DNA of 46,746 nucleotides from contig JAAELT010000565.1 of assembly GCA_024226315.1 (NCBI GenBank), positions 74,305 to 121,050 of the forward strand, given 5' to 3'. Position numbers and translations under genes: made by a program. The notes below the pieces were generated by a model. That model had not been told where the DNA came from and did no database searches. It saw only the letters and a list, made by a program, of their open reading frames with translations. The stretch comes from a bacterium (GTDB taxonomy: Bacteria > Acidobacteriota > Thermoanaerobaculia > Multivoradales > J023). Position 1 is the stretch's first letter. Every line of letters begins with the position of its first letter. Below, piece by piece: positions 25,826 through 34,652 of this stretch.

Positions 25826-26800
25826 ATCAGCCTGATCGCCGACGGGCTGGCGGTAATGGCCGAGGTCCCGCTGGTGGTGGTGGTGGTGCAGCGCGGCGGA
25901 CCGAGCACCGGACTGCCTACCAAGGTGGAGCAGGGCGATCTGCTCGCCGTGCTCTACGGCGCGCCCGGCGACAACCCCAAGATCGTGCTGGCGCCCGCCA
26001 CCATCGAGGAGTGCTTCCACTTCGTCGTGCTCGCCCGGCGGCTGGCCGAGAGCTTCCGTGGCCCGGTGATGGTGCTCACGGACGCCAACCTGGCCACCGG
26101 CGTCTCGCCCTTCCCGCGGCCGCGGCCGGAGGCCGGCTGGCTGGCGCCGCCCGCCGATCAGTCGCCGTGGCCCGAGGGCATGACGCCCTTCGACTGGGAC
26201 GAGCGCACCGGCCTGTCGCCGCGTCCCGTTCCCGGTCAGCGCGGTGGCGAGTACGTGCTCACCGGCCTGGCCCACAACCGCCAGGGCAAGGTGGCGTACG
26301 ACTCGACCTCCAACCAGACAGGCTGCGAGATGCGCAGCCGCAAGCTCGGCGCCCTGCGGCAGACCCTGGTGCCGCCGGTCGTCCACGGCGACGAGGAAGG
26401 CGATCTGCTGGTGGTGGGCTGGGGCTCGACGCTGGGGGCGATCGAGGAGGCGGTCGATTGCCTGCGCGCGGACGGCCACCGGGTGTCGTCGCTGCACCTG
26501 CGCTTCCTGTCACCGCTCGAGCCGGGGCTCGAGGAGATCTTCGCCCGCTTCCGGCAGGTGATGACGGTGGAGCTCAACTACTCCGACCGGCCCGACGCGC
26601 CGCTGGTGACGCCCACGAGGCGCCGCTACGCCCAGCTCGCCATCCTGCTGCGCCAGCGCACGTTGCTCGACGTCGACTGCTGGTCGGTGGTCTCCGGGCA
26701 GCCGGTGCCGCCGGGGGTGATCGTCGCCGAGCTCGAGAAGCGGTTGGCCGCGCTGGAAGGAGCCCCGGAGAACATAGGAGAACTGGCATGTTCGGCCTGA
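25826..26800 (+). pseudogene. korA: 5'-truncated 2-oxoacid:ferredoxin oxidoreductase alpha subunit
   Basis: From ISLIADGLAVMAEVPLV (25826) onward the frame matches KorA well, including QRGGPSTGLPTKVEQGDLL, STSNQTGCEMRSRKL and the C-terminal VVSGQPV region, and it runs intact to a TGA that overlaps korB by 13 bp. A complete KorA is roughly 550-600 residues. Here the N-terminal gamma domain and the first part of the pyrimidine-binding domain (about 200-250 residues) are missing. Homology starts mid-domain just after the phosphatase stop, where GSHQ replaces the usual SGPG turn. The first internal ATG is 25856, leaving 314 residues. Either a deletion removed the 5' half or the assembly joined two contigs here. 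As it stands the product is unlikely to be functional. Confidence 0.85.
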
Positions 26801-27741
26801 AGACCGACTGGCACCCGGACGTGCCGCAGCGCTCGTTCACCCTCGAGAGCTACGAGGGCGGCGTCGCCCGCTGGTGCCCGTCGTGCGGCGATCACGGCAT
26901 CCTCTCCGCCGTGCAGCGCATCTGCCGCGACGAGCAGATTCCGCCCGAGCAGGTGGTGGCCGTCTCCGGCATCGGCTGTTCGGGCCGCTTTCCGCATTAC
27001 ATGCACGCCTACGGCTTCCACAGCCTGCACGGCCGGGCGCTGCCGGTGGCCTGCGGCATCAAGGTGCGGCGGCCGGACCTGCAGATCTGGGTGGCCACAG
27101 GCGACGGCGACTGCTGCTCGATCGGCGCCGGCCACTGGCTGCACGCGGTGCGCTACAACATGGACATGACGGTGATGCTGCTCGACAACAGCGTCTACGG
27201 TCTGACCAAGAAGCAGACCTCGCCGACCACCCCTGTCGGCCTCGCCACCAACACCCACCCCGAGGGCGCCTGGCTGCCGCCGCTCAACGTCGTCGAGACC
27301 GTGCTCGGCTTCACCAACATCTCCTTCGTGGCCAAGACCGTGGACTGGAACCCGGCCCACATGTACCAGACTCTGCACGCCGCCTACTGCCACCGGGGCC
27401 TGTCGTTCGTCCAGATCCTGCAGCGCTGCCCGACCTACACGCCGCACATCTTCGACGAGTGGCGCGGCAACCCCGACAGCATCCGGTTGCTGGTCCACGA
27501 AGACGGTGTGCCGGCCGATCCGCCGGTGGCGAAAATGTACCGCAACCACGTGGAGCACGACCCCTCGGACCTGGACCGGGCGCGGCAGCTCGCCGCTGAC
27601 GCCGAGCGCATCCCGATCGGCCTGCTGTACCGCAATCCCGATGCCCCACGCTACGAAGATTTCACCGCCCGCGGCCTGGGTATGCCCACCGACGAGAAGC
27701 TCGCCGCGCTCGATCGCGAGCTCGATCGCTTCGCCATTTGA
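26788..27741 (+). CDS. korB: 2-oxoacid:ferredoxin oxidoreductase beta subunit
   Basis: This 317-residue protein of normal length starts MFGLKTDWHPDVPQRS with ribosome site aggag inside the end of korA. Cys residues in RWCPSCGDHG and near VSGIGCSGRF are the 4Fe-4S ligands. The TPP/Mg motif is GDGDCCSIGAGHW followed by LLDNSVYGLTKKQTSPT. With KorA it oxidatively decarboxylates 2-oxoglutarate (or a related 2-oxoacid) to the acyl-CoA, passing electrons to ferredoxin. The korA partner upstream is truncated, so function depends on whether another korA exists. A terminator-like hairpin follows. Confidence 0.93.
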   Translation: MFGLKTDWHPDVPQRSFTLESYEGGVARWCPSCGDHGILSAVQRICRDEQIPPEQVVAVSGIGCSGRFPHYMHAYGFHSLHGRALPVACGIKVRRPDLQIWVATGDGDCCSIGAGHWLHAVRYNMDMTVMLLDNSVYGLTKKQTSPTTPVGLATNTHPEGAWLPPLNVVETVLGFTNISFVAKTVDWNPAHMYQTLHAAYCHRGLSFVQILQRCPTYTPHIFDEWRGNPDSIRLLVHEDGVPADPPVAKMYRNHVEHDPSDLDRARQLAADAERIPIGLLYRNPDAPRYEDFTARGLGMPTDEKLAALDRELDRFAI

Positions 27742-27769
27742 GGCTCCTACCCACGTATGTCGATCCTCC

Positions 27770-27788
27770 CACCCTGACGGGTGTTTCT
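27770..27788 (+). terminator. Putative terminator after korB
   Basis: caccc-tgac-gggtg stem followed by tttct, 29 bp after the korB stop. The stem is short (5 bp), so this is a modest intrinsic terminator. Confidence 0.45.
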
Positions 27789-27913
27789 AGGCGGCGTCGA
27801 GGGTCACAGACTTCGCCCAGAAACCTGGCGACCGTCTGGGAGTCGTCAGAGGACAGAGGCGCACGGTAAGCCTGCGGGCGCCTTCCAATAAGCCGATCCC
27901 CAGGAGGCCCACC

Positions 27914-28414
27914 ATGAAACACCCCAAACACCCCACAAAATCCCTCCGATACAAACTGTCCGTAGGCGCCGTCGCCGGGCTCGCGGCGATCACGCTCGTG
28001 ATGGTCGCCGCGACGGCCCTGGCCGAAGAGAAAGTCGCGGCCGAAGACGCAGCGATCGAGAAACCAACGGATCGCGAAGACTACGGCATGGTCAAGGTCG
28101 GTGAGAGCCTGTTTCGCGCCTACTGCACCAGCTGTCATGGAGCCGCTGCCGAGGGAGACGGCCCGCTTGCCAAGTCCCTGCGCGTCGAGCCGTCGAATCT
28201 GACCGAGCTGGCGAAGGAGAACGGTGGCGAGTTTCCTTTCGAGCGGGTCCAAAAGAAGATCGACGGCCGCGAGAAGGTGAAAGGTCACGGCACCTCGGAC
28301 ATGCCGGTCTGGGGCAAGGCCTTCAAGCAAGTCGATGACAAAGCCACCGACCAGCAGATCGACGACAAGGTGATCGCCCTCGCGTACTTCGTGAGGTCGA
28401 TGCAGAGTCCTTGA
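27914..28414 (+). CDS. Class I c-type cytochrome, periplasmic
   Basis: This 166-residue protein starts at ATG 27914 behind aggagg. An N-terminal signal or anchor (about residues 14-37, LSVGAVAGLAAITLVMVAAT) is followed by one haem site CTSCH (Cys71, Cys74, His75) and the distal Met130 in TSDMPVWG. Spacing fits a mono-haem cytochrome c551/c6-like domain of about 100 residues. It carries electrons in the periplasm between respiratory complexes. It is monocistronic, with a strong terminator after it. Confidence 0.92.
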   Translation: MKHPKHPTKSLRYKLSVGAVAGLAAITLVMVAATALAEEKVAAEDAAIEKPTDREDYGMVKVGESLFRAYCTSCHGAAAEGDGPLAKSLRVEPSNLTELAKENGGEFPFERVQKKIDGREKVKGHGTSDMPVWGKAFKQVDDKATDQQIDDKVIALAYFVRSMQSP

Positions 28415-28457
28415 CCGCGGGCGGCTGTCGCCGTACCTTTCCACTCCGACCCACGCG

Positions 28458-28484
28458 GGCGGGACTGTGAGTCCCGCCTTTGGC
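28458..28484 (+). terminator. Intrinsic terminator after cytochrome c gene
   Basis: Perfect 9-bp stem ggcgggact/agtcccgcc with loop gtg, followed by ttt and tttt runs. It lies between the cytochrome and parA genes, separating the two transcripts. Confidence 0.8.
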
Positions 28485-28503
28485 GTTTTCTGAGAGGAGC
28501 TCG

Positions 28504-29286
28504 ATGTCCACAGCGCGTCAGGTCGTCTTCAACCGCAAGGGCGGGGTCGGCAAGTCGACGATCGTCTGCAACCTGGCGGCGGTGAGCGCCGCGCGCGGCA
28601 ACAAGACGCTGGTCGTGGACCTCGATCCCCAGGCCAACGCCACTGACTACCTGCTCGGCCGCGAGGCCGCCGAAGCCAAGCCAGGGGTGCCCGGGTTCTT
28701 CGAGGAGAACCTGGGCTTTCACCTGCTCAGCTCGTCGTCGCGGTCGTGGGTCCACGCGACGCCGTTCGAGGACCTGCACGTGATGCCCGCCGATCGGTCG
28801 CTGGCGGAGCTTCACGCCAAGCTCGAATCACGCTACAAGATCTACAAGCTCAGAGACCTGCTGAGGCGCCTCGACGACTTCGACGCGGTTTACATCGACA
28901 CGCCGCCGGCGGTCAACTTCTACACCATGTCGGCGTTGATCGCCGCCGACAGCTGCCTGATCCCCTTCGACTGCGACGAGTTCTCTCGCCGTGCCCTCTA
29001 CCAGCTGCTGGGAACAGTGCGCGAGGTCCGCGACGACCACAATCCCGACCTCGAGGTCGGCGGTATCGTGGTGAACCAGTTCCAGGAGCGCGCCCGCCTG
29101 CCCCGGCACCTGGTGGACGAGCTCCGCAATGAGGACATGCCGGTACTCGAGCCCTTCCTCACCGCCTCGGTGAAGGTCCGCGAGTCCCACCAGCAGCACC
29201 GCCCGCTGATCCACCTCGCGCCGAGCCACAAGGTCGCCCGGCAGTTCGTCGAGCTGTATGAAACCCTGGAAAAGAGGAACCAATGA
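28504..29286 (+). CDS. ParA/MinD-family ATPase
   Basis: This 260-residue protein starts MSTARQVVFNRKGGVGKST behind agagga. The deviant Walker A KGGVGKST lies at residues 12-19. Walker A' is LVVDLDPQANATDYLLG and Walker B is VYIDTPPAVNF. ATP-driven dimerisation on DNA or membrane positions a cargo. No parB or parS-like sequence is near. Instead the gene overlaps the next one (DUF2252) by ATGA, so the two are translationally coupled. It is an orphan ParA whose cargo is likely to involve the DUF2252 protein, an inference from coupling alone. Confidence 0.9.
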   Translation: MSTARQVVFNRKGGVGKSTIVCNLAAVSAARGNKTLVVDLDPQANATDYLLGREAAEAKPGVPGFFEENLGFHLLSSSSRSWVHATPFEDLHVMPADRSLAELHAKLESRYKIYKLRDLLRRLDDFDAVYIDTPPAVNFYTMSALIAADSCLIPFDCDEFSRRALYQLLGTVREVRDDHNPDLEVGGIVVNQFQERARLPRHLVDELRNEDMPVLEPFLTASVKVRESHQQHRPLIHLAPSHKVARQFVELYETLEKRNQ

Positions 29287-30626
29287 AGTATCCCGGCGGT
29301 TTGATGAGACACGATCGCGCCTCCCGCGTGGTCAACGCCCTGGCGGGTTGGAACGAGCACCTGACGGCCGACGACCTGCACCAGAAGTACTGCAAGATGG
29401 GGGTCTCGCCGTTCGTCTTCTACCGCGGCACGGCCCACCTCTTCTGGGCCGACTTCGCTGGCGCCTGGCGCATGAACCGTTTCGGCAGCTCCAGGACCCG
29501 TACATGGCTCCAGGGCGACGCGCACGCCGAGAACATGGGCGCGTTCACCGATCACGAGGGCGAGCTGCTCTACGGCCTCAACGATTTCGACGAATCCGTG
29601 CTCGGCGACTACCAGTACGATCTCTGGCGCTTCGCCGTCAGCCTGGTGCTGGTCGCCCGTCGCAACGGCGGCTTCAGCGGCAAGGAGAAGGCCAACGTCA
29701 TCAACGCCTACAGCGAGTCCTACCTCGACACCATGCATTCGCTCGCCGAGGGCAAGGTGAAGGCGTCCGACGGCATCTTCACCGTCAAGAAGCTTCCGAA
29801 GCGGCTGCGGGATTTCATGAAGGAGGTCGAGGAAGAAGCGAGCCGCAAGAAGATGCTCGAGAAGTGGACCACCGAGAAGAAGGGCGAGCGCCGCTTCAAG
29901 CTCTCGTACGAGAAGCTGGACAAGGCGTCGAAGTGGGAGCGCGGCGACATCGAGGCGGCCATGCCGGACTACGGCAAGACCCTCTCCGGCAGCATCGAGT
30001 ACGGCAAGAAGTTCTTCCGCGTGCGGGACATCGCGCGCCGCCTCTCGGCCGGCACCGGCTCGCTCGGCACCCCGCGCTACTACGTGTTGATCCGGGGCGA
30101 GGGCAAGTCCTGGAAGGACGACCGCATCCTCGACCTCAAGCGCCAGTCGAGCCCCAGCGGCCTGGGCTACCTGAGCGCCGAGGAGCAGATCGACTACAAC
30201 CACGACTACCAGCACCACGCCCACCGTCACGCGGTGGCCTACAAGGCCCTGGGCAAGCACCCCGACCACCTGATGGGCTGGATGCGCCTCCACGACGGCG
30301 TCTACTCCGTGCGCGAGCGCTCCCCCTTCAAGGAAACCTACGACACCACCAAGCTGACGTCCGAGAAGGAATTCGTAGATCTGGCCCGCATCTGGGCCAA
30401 AGTGCTGGCCAGCGATCACGCCTGCGCCGTCCGCGACCTCGAGGTCGACGACAAGAGCTACTCCATCGCCAGGGAGGTCACCAAGCTCACCACCGGCGGC
30501 CGCAACCGTCCGGATTTCCTGGCCCTGGTCCGCGATCAGGCCTTCGAGTACGCCAACCAGGTGGAAGCCGACTACGCCACCTTCAAGGACGCCATGGATC
30601 CGACCGACTGCAAGGGGATCATCTGA
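29283..30626 (+). CDS. DUF2252 family protein
   Basis: This 447-residue protein starts MKYPGGLMRHDRASRVVNAL. DUF2252 features include FYRGTAHLFWADF, TWLQGDAHAENMGAF and LNDFDESVLGDYQYDLWRFA, which resemble the catalytic loop (GDxHxxN) and metal site (D) of aminoglycoside-phosphotransferase-like kinases. Key positions are intact (Asp and His in GDAHAEN; DFDE). A kinase-like activity is therefore plausible but unproven for the family. The start overlaps parA by 4 bp. It has no signal peptide or membrane helix. A lysine-rich insert at about residues 150-220 is notable. Confidence 0.88.
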   Translation: MKYPGGLMRHDRASRVVNALAGWNEHLTADDLHQKYCKMGVSPFVFYRGTAHLFWADFAGAWRMNRFGSSRTRTWLQGDAHAENMGAFTDHEGELLYGLNDFDESVLGDYQYDLWRFAVSLVLVARRNGGFSGKEKANVINAYSESYLDTMHSLAEGKVKASDGIFTVKKLPKRLRDFMKEVEEEASRKKMLEKWTTEKKGERRFKLSYEKLDKASKWERGDIEAAMPDYGKTLSGSIEYGKKFFRVRDIARRLSAGTGSLGTPRYYVLIRGEGKSWKDDRILDLKRQSSPSGLGYLSAEEQIDYNHDYQHHAHRHAVAYKALGKHPDHLMGWMRLHDGVYSVRERSPFKETYDTTKLTSEKEFVDLARIWAKVLASDHACAVRDLEVDDKSYSIAREVTKLTTGGRNRPDFLALVRDQAFEYANQVEADYATFKDAMDPTDCKGII

Positions 30627-30635
30627 GGCCGGAGC

Positions 30636-31409
30636 TCAGAACCTGATCTCCCGTCGCAGGTTGCGGCGGTCGAAGATGCCCTCGGGCTCGTCGATGCGGA
30701 ATTTCAGCTCGTCGAGGACGATCTCGGTGCGGCTGCCTTCCTTGAGCTTGTCTTCCATGATGATGCGGGTGGGGAAGCGGCGGTCCTCGAACTGGCGGGC
30801 GTCCTCGAAACGGGCCACCTTGAGCAACCGGCCGCTCTTGGCGTAGCGTTCCTCGCGCACCGGCAGGTGGGCGTCCTTGGAGATCCAGTACTTGCGCTCG
30901 GGGTAGGACATGCCGCGCTCCTTCTCCTTCAGATGGATCACGTAGCACGGCTGGCCGTCGATCTCCTCGTCGGGGAGGATCTCTCCGTCGTAGTCGTCGA
31001 GCATGGCGCGGTTCTCGGTCAGGTCCTCGTAGGAGAAGTCCGAGCCGAGCATGCTCTGGCGCAGCAGGTGGCCGGAGATCTTGACCGTCTTCTCGGTGCG
31101 CGGGAAGTAGATCCACAGGTTGCCGCCGAGCTTGAGGAACTTGGTGCCTGCGTCGCGGCGGGGTTTTTCGAACACCATGAAGGCGTCCTCCTGGCCGCGG
31201 GCGAAGCTGCGGAACTGCTTCTCGCGGGTCTCCTCGGGCGTGATGATCAGCATCCGCGCTACCGACGAGCGGCTCTCGAAGGTCATCTGCCGGTCCATCA
31301 GCTCGAGGATCTGCGCCACCGTTTCGGGTTCGCTGGCGTCCTGCGCCAGGACCGGGGCGCAAAGCCCCAGGGTCACCAGAATGATGCCGAAACAGGTTCT
31401 CGCTGTCAT
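30636..31409 (-). CDS. LolA-like outer-membrane lipoprotein-sorting protein
   Basis: This 257-residue protein has signal peptide MTARTCFGIILVTLGLCAPVLA, with cleavage before QDASE. The mature domain has the LolA/LppX-like fold pattern of this family: MLIITPEETREKQFRSFARG, DAGTKFLKLGGNLWIYFPRTEKTVKISG, and C-terminal strands ending FDRRNLRREIRF. Such proteins bind acylated cargo and ferry it across the periplasm. It is the last gene of a minus-strand operon with two MacB/LolC-like permeases and an ATPase, so it probably receives cargo extracted by that transporter. Specific cargo is unknown. Confidence 0.85.
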   Translation of the reverse strand: MTARTCFGIILVTLGLCAPVLAQDASEPETVAQILELMDRQMTFESRSSVARMLIITPEETREKQFRSFARGQEDAFMVFEKPRRDAGTKFLKLGGNLWIYFPRTEKTVKISGHLLRQSMLGSDFSYEDLTENRAMLDDYDGEILPDEEIDGQPCYVIHLKEKERGMSYPERKYWISKDAHLPVREERYAKSGRLLKVARFEDARQFEDRRFPTRIIMEDKLKEGSRTEIVLDELKFRIDEPEGIFDRRNLRREIRF

Positions 31410-31419
31410 GGTCGTTTCC

Positions 31420-32643
31420 TCACCTGGTCATCGCGTCCTGCGGCCCCATCGAGAAGGTCTTGACGACGGGCAGGACCGCACCGAGGATGGCGAGCAGCAC
31501 GCCGACGACCAGCCCGGTGACGACGCTGCCGGGGCCGAAGTGGCCGTGGATCGAGCTGCCGACCGCGAACGGAATGCCCTGGATCTTGTCGGCCTGGAAG
31601 TCGATGCCGATGCGGTCGAGGTAGATCGCCAGCGGCGAGCCGAGGATCACCCCCATGACGCCGCCGGCGAGACCGTAGAGCGCGGCTTCCGAGAAGAAGC
31701 TGGCGAGCAGCCCCGATCGCGGCATGCCGAGCGCCATCAGCACGCCCATCTCGCGCCGGCGCTCGAGCACCGCCACCATCATCATGTTGAGCACCCCCAG
31801 CCCGGCGACGAAGCAGATGATGCCGGTCAGCATCAGGCCCACCGCGCGGAACATGGTGAAGATACTGCCGAGGAAGGGATCCTCCGTCCATGCCTTCACC
31901 GCGATACCCTCGGCCAGCTGACCCGAAGCGCGAATCTGCTCGGCGATCTCGCCGGCCCGGTTGTAGTCGTCGGCGTAGAGCAGGATCTTCGACACCGCGC
32001 CTTCCATCTCCAGGAAGTCCTGGGCCGGCGCCAGCGGCAGGATCGAGCGGCGGTTGGCCAGCTTGGTGCCCATGTCGAAGACGCCGACCACCTCGAAGTC
32101 GTCGGCCATGAACGACTCGTACGCCGTCCGGCCGATGACGGTGAGTGTGTCGCCCGGGCCGGCGCCGAGCTCTTCGGAAGCCTGGCGGCCGATCAGGATG
32201 CCCTTCTCGCCAGGCTCCAGGTAGCGCCCGGCGATCAGCCGCTCAGGCAGCTTCGAGAGGCGCTGGAAGGCCTCGACGTCGACGGCGCTCGCCCCGAGCC
32301 CCATGGTGGCCTCGCCGTGCTCGGCGAGGAAGCCGAAGTCGATGCGCTGGAGGGCTGCGCGCACACCTTCGACTTCGAGCAGCGAGTCGCGCAGCGCATT
32401 CGAGTCGCGCAGCCGGTATTTGAGAGGATTGAACCGCAGCCGGTCGAAGTAGTCCTGGCGGGCGACGGTGATCTCTCCCACCTCGCCCAGCACCTCGCTG
32501 AAGATGGTCTGCTCGACGCCGGCGATGAAGCTGACGCCGACGATCACCAGCGCCACCGCCAGCGCGATGCCGCCGAGCGTCAGCAGCGAGCGCAAGCGCT
32601 GGCGGAAGACGTTGCGGAAGCCGAGCTGCAGGGCGTAGCTCAT
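31420..32643 (-). CDS. ABC transporter permease, MacB/LolC type (second copy)
   Basis: This 407-residue protein has the four-helix MacB/FtsX layout: one N-terminal helix (about 18-42), a large periplasmic MacB_PCD domain (about 45-275), then three C-terminal helices (about 280-310, 328-355, 370-395) with the ending SMGPQDAMTR typical of the coupling tail. It does not transport through a channel but couples cytosolic ATP hydrolysis to periplasmic movement. It pairs with the permease at 32705-33925 and the ATPase at 33926-34639. A 61-bp gap with a conspicuous C-run/G-run hairpin separates it from the other permease. Confidence 0.9.
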   Translation of the reverse strand: MSYALQLGFRNVFRQRLRSLLTLGGIALAVALVIVGVSFIAGVEQTIFSEVLGEVGEITVARQDYFDRLRFNPLKYRLRDSNALRDSLLEVEGVRAALQRIDFGFLAEHGEATMGLGASAVDVEAFQRLSKLPERLIAGRYLEPGEKGILIGRQASEELGAGPGDTLTVIGRTAYESFMADDFEVVGVFDMGTKLANRRSILPLAPAQDFLEMEGAVSKILLYADDYNRAGEIAEQIRASGQLAEGIAVKAWTEDPFLGSIFTMFRAVGLMLTGIICFVAGLGVLNMMMVAVLERRREMGVLMALGMPRSGLLASFFSEAALYGLAGGVMGVILGSPLAIYLDRIGIDFQADKIQGIPFAVGSSIHGHFGPGSVVTGLVVGVLLAILGAVLPVVKTFSMGPQDAMTR

Positions 32644-32664
32644 CGCGGAGAATCCCCCCTCGAT

Positions 32665-32685
32665 CCCCCCTTTTTCAAAGGGGGG
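32665..32685. repeat. C6T3/A3G6 hairpin repeat between permease genes
   Basis: Perfect 9-bp stem ccccccttt/aaagggggg with loop ttc, followed by ggaggcctgaga; a second cccccc run lies just before it. Similar ccccctttt-aaagggggg sequences are dispersed repeats in several bacterial phyla. Within this operon it could attenuate or protect the mRNA between the two permease genes. Confidence 0.6.
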
Positions 32686-32704
32686 AGGCCTGAGACCTGA
32701 TAGC

Positions 32705-33925
32705 TCATCGCCTCATGGCCTCCACCGGCGGCAGCCGCGAGAACTTTATCGCCGGGTAGAGAGCGGCGATCAGGGCCATCCCCACACCGATCAGGAAGGC
32801 GGTGGCGATCTGGGCGGCGTCGAGCTCCATGTAGAGCACCATGCTGGTCGACATCGCCAGGCCGCCCGCATCGGACATGGCGGAGAAGTCCAGGCCGCCG
32901 GAAAACCAGTGCACCAGCGCGGCGCCCAGACCGCAGCCGGCGGCCGCGCCCACCAGGCCGATGATCAGTGCCTCGGCCACGAACAGCACCACCACGCCCT
33001 CGGTCTGCAGCCCCAGCGCGCGTAGCGCGCCGATCTCGCGGATGCGCTCGAAGGCCGCCATCACCACCGTGTTCATGATGCCCGTGGCGGCGACCAGGAT
33101 GATGATGCCGGCGATGATTCCCAGGATCTTGCGGCGGATGCGGTTGACGCGCAGGATCGGCTCGGCGCGCTGGCGCCAGGTCTGGATCTCGAGCCCGGCG
33201 CCGGCCAGCCGTGGGGCCAGGCGCGCCGGCAGGTCGACGGCCGACGCCCGCCGGGGCATCACCCCCACCACCTCGCTCGCCGCGCCGTCCGCGTCGAGCA
33301 GCTCCCGGGCGTCGGCCAGCGGAATGAAGAATACTACACTGTCGATCGCCGGGTTCTGGCTGCGGATCAGGCCGCGCACCAGGTACTCGTTGGCGTTGTA
33401 GCTGCCGTAGCGGGTGCGCGCCAGCACCGTCAGAGTGTCCCCGGGCGCGACGTCGAAGTCGCCGGCCAGGCCGGCGCCCAGCCACATTGGTTGGAGCCCG
33501 CCGGCGTCGCCGGTGAAGGCGCTTTCGATCGGCAGCACGAAGTCCTCGAAATACGTCTCGGGCTCGATGCCGACGCCGCGCGCCATCAGGCCGTTGCGGC
33601 CGTCGGAGATCTCGGCAGTGAAGGTCAGGCGCGGGTGCAGCCGCGCCTCGCCAGCGTCCCGCAGCAGCTCGACGACGGCTTCGGAATCGTCGATCAGCTC
33701 GTCCAGCTCGGCCTGCTCCTCGTTCTCCAGGTAGCCCTCGGCCATCACCCGGAAGTGGCCGCTGTCGCTCTTGATCTGGCCGAAGATGACGGCGCTGTCG
33801 ATGCCGTCGATGAAGCCCCAGCCGAGGATGGTCATCATCACGCCCACCAGCACCGGCGTGGCGGTGATCAGCGAGCGCCACGACTTGCGCAGGACGTTCT
33901 TGACCGCCAGGCGGAGCAGGAACAT
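32705..33925 (-). CDS. ABC transporter permease, MacB/LolC type (first copy)
   Basis: This 406-residue protein has the same architecture as the downstream permease: N-terminal helix (about 18-40, LITATPVLVGVMMTILGWGF), periplasmic domain, and three C-terminal helices (for example IIAGIIILVAATGIMNTVVM and LIIGLVGAAAGCGLGAALV), ending SRLPPVEAMRR. The two permeases are divergent in sequence, suggesting a heterodimer as in LolC/LolE. The start codon directly abuts the stop of the ATPase gene (33925/33926), so translation is coupled. Confidence 0.9.
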   Translation of the reverse strand: MFLLRLAVKNVLRKSWRSLITATPVLVGVMMTILGWGFIDGIDSAVIFGQIKSDSGHFRVMAEGYLENEEQAELDELIDDSEAVVELLRDAGEARLHPRLTFTAEISDGRNGLMARGVGIEPETYFEDFVLPIESAFTGDAGGLQPMWLGAGLAGDFDVAPGDTLTVLARTRYGSYNANEYLVRGLIRSQNPAIDSVVFFIPLADARELLDADGAASEVVGVMPRRASAVDLPARLAPRLAGAGLEIQTWRQRAEPILRVNRIRRKILGIIAGIIILVAATGIMNTVVMAAFERIREIGALRALGLQTEGVVVLFVAEALIIGLVGAAAGCGLGAALVHWFSGGLDFSAMSDAGGLAMSTSMVLYMELDAAQIATAFLIGVGMALIAALYPAIKFSRLPPVEAMRR

Positions 33926-34639
33926 CTATTCCTCCTCCCTCTCCTCGATCGCCGCCACCTTGCCGTCGCGCAGGCGCACCAGGCGGCGGGCGTAGTCCAT
34001 CACCATCGGGTCGTGGGTCGAGAACACGAAGGTGGTGCCGAGCGAGCGGTTGAACGAGCGCATCAGGTCGAGGATCTCCTGGGCGGTGGCGCTGTCGAGG
34101 TTGGCGGTCGGCTCGTCGGCGAGCACCACCCCGGGCCGCTTGACCAGCGCGCGGGCGATCGCCACCCGCTGCTGCTGGCCGCCGGAGAGCTCGCGCGGCA
34201 GGCGGTGGGCGAGCTTTCCCAGACCCACCTCCTCGAGCATCTCGCGCGACGCCCGCCGCCGCTCGGCACGGCTCGACTCGCCCAGCAGCTGCAGCGGCAG
34301 CTCGGCGTTCTCACGGGCGCTGAGCACCGGGATCAGGTTGAAGTCCTGGAAGATGAAGCCGATGCGCTGATTGCGGAAGCGGGTGCGCTCGCGGTCGGTC
34401 AGGGCGCCCAGGTCGGTGCCCTCGAACAGGATCCGGCCGCCCGTGGGGGCGTCGATCGAGCCGACGAGATTCAGCAGGGTGGTCTTGCCCGAGCCCGACG
34501 GCCCGGCGAGCGCCAGGAAGTCCCCCTGCCGGATCTCGAGGTCCACGTCGTCGAGCGCCCGCACCAGGGCATCGCCCTCGCCATAGGCGCGGGTGACGCC
34601 GCGCAGCTCGATCTGGGTCTTCGCCCTAGGCTCGCTCAT
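33926..34639 (-). CDS. ABC transporter ATP-binding protein, LolD/MacB type
   Basis: This 237-residue single nucleotide-binding domain starts MSEPRAKTQIELRGVTRAYG. Walker A is GPSGSGKT (46-53), the Q-loop is FIFQDFNLIPVLS, the signature is LSGGQQQ (151-157), Walker B is VVLADEPTANLD (Asp175, catalytic Glu176), and the H-loop is His209 in FSTHDP. All catalytic residues are present. The family powers LolCDE and MacAB-type mechanotransmission. It sits between the outer-membrane barrel gene and the permeases. Confidence 0.95.
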   Translation of the reverse strand: MSEPRAKTQIELRGVTRAYGEGDALVRALDDVDLEIRQGDFLALAGPSGSGKTTLLNLVGSIDAPTGGRILFEGTDLGALTDRERTRFRNQRIGFIFQDFNLIPVLSARENAELPLQLLGESSRAERRRASREMLEEVGLGKLAHRLPRELSGGQQQRVAIARALVKRPGVVLADEPTANLDSATAQEILDLMRSFNRSLGTTFVFSTHDPMVMDYARRLVRLRDGKVAAIEEREEE

Positions 34640-34652
34640 CTCTCGCCACCCT

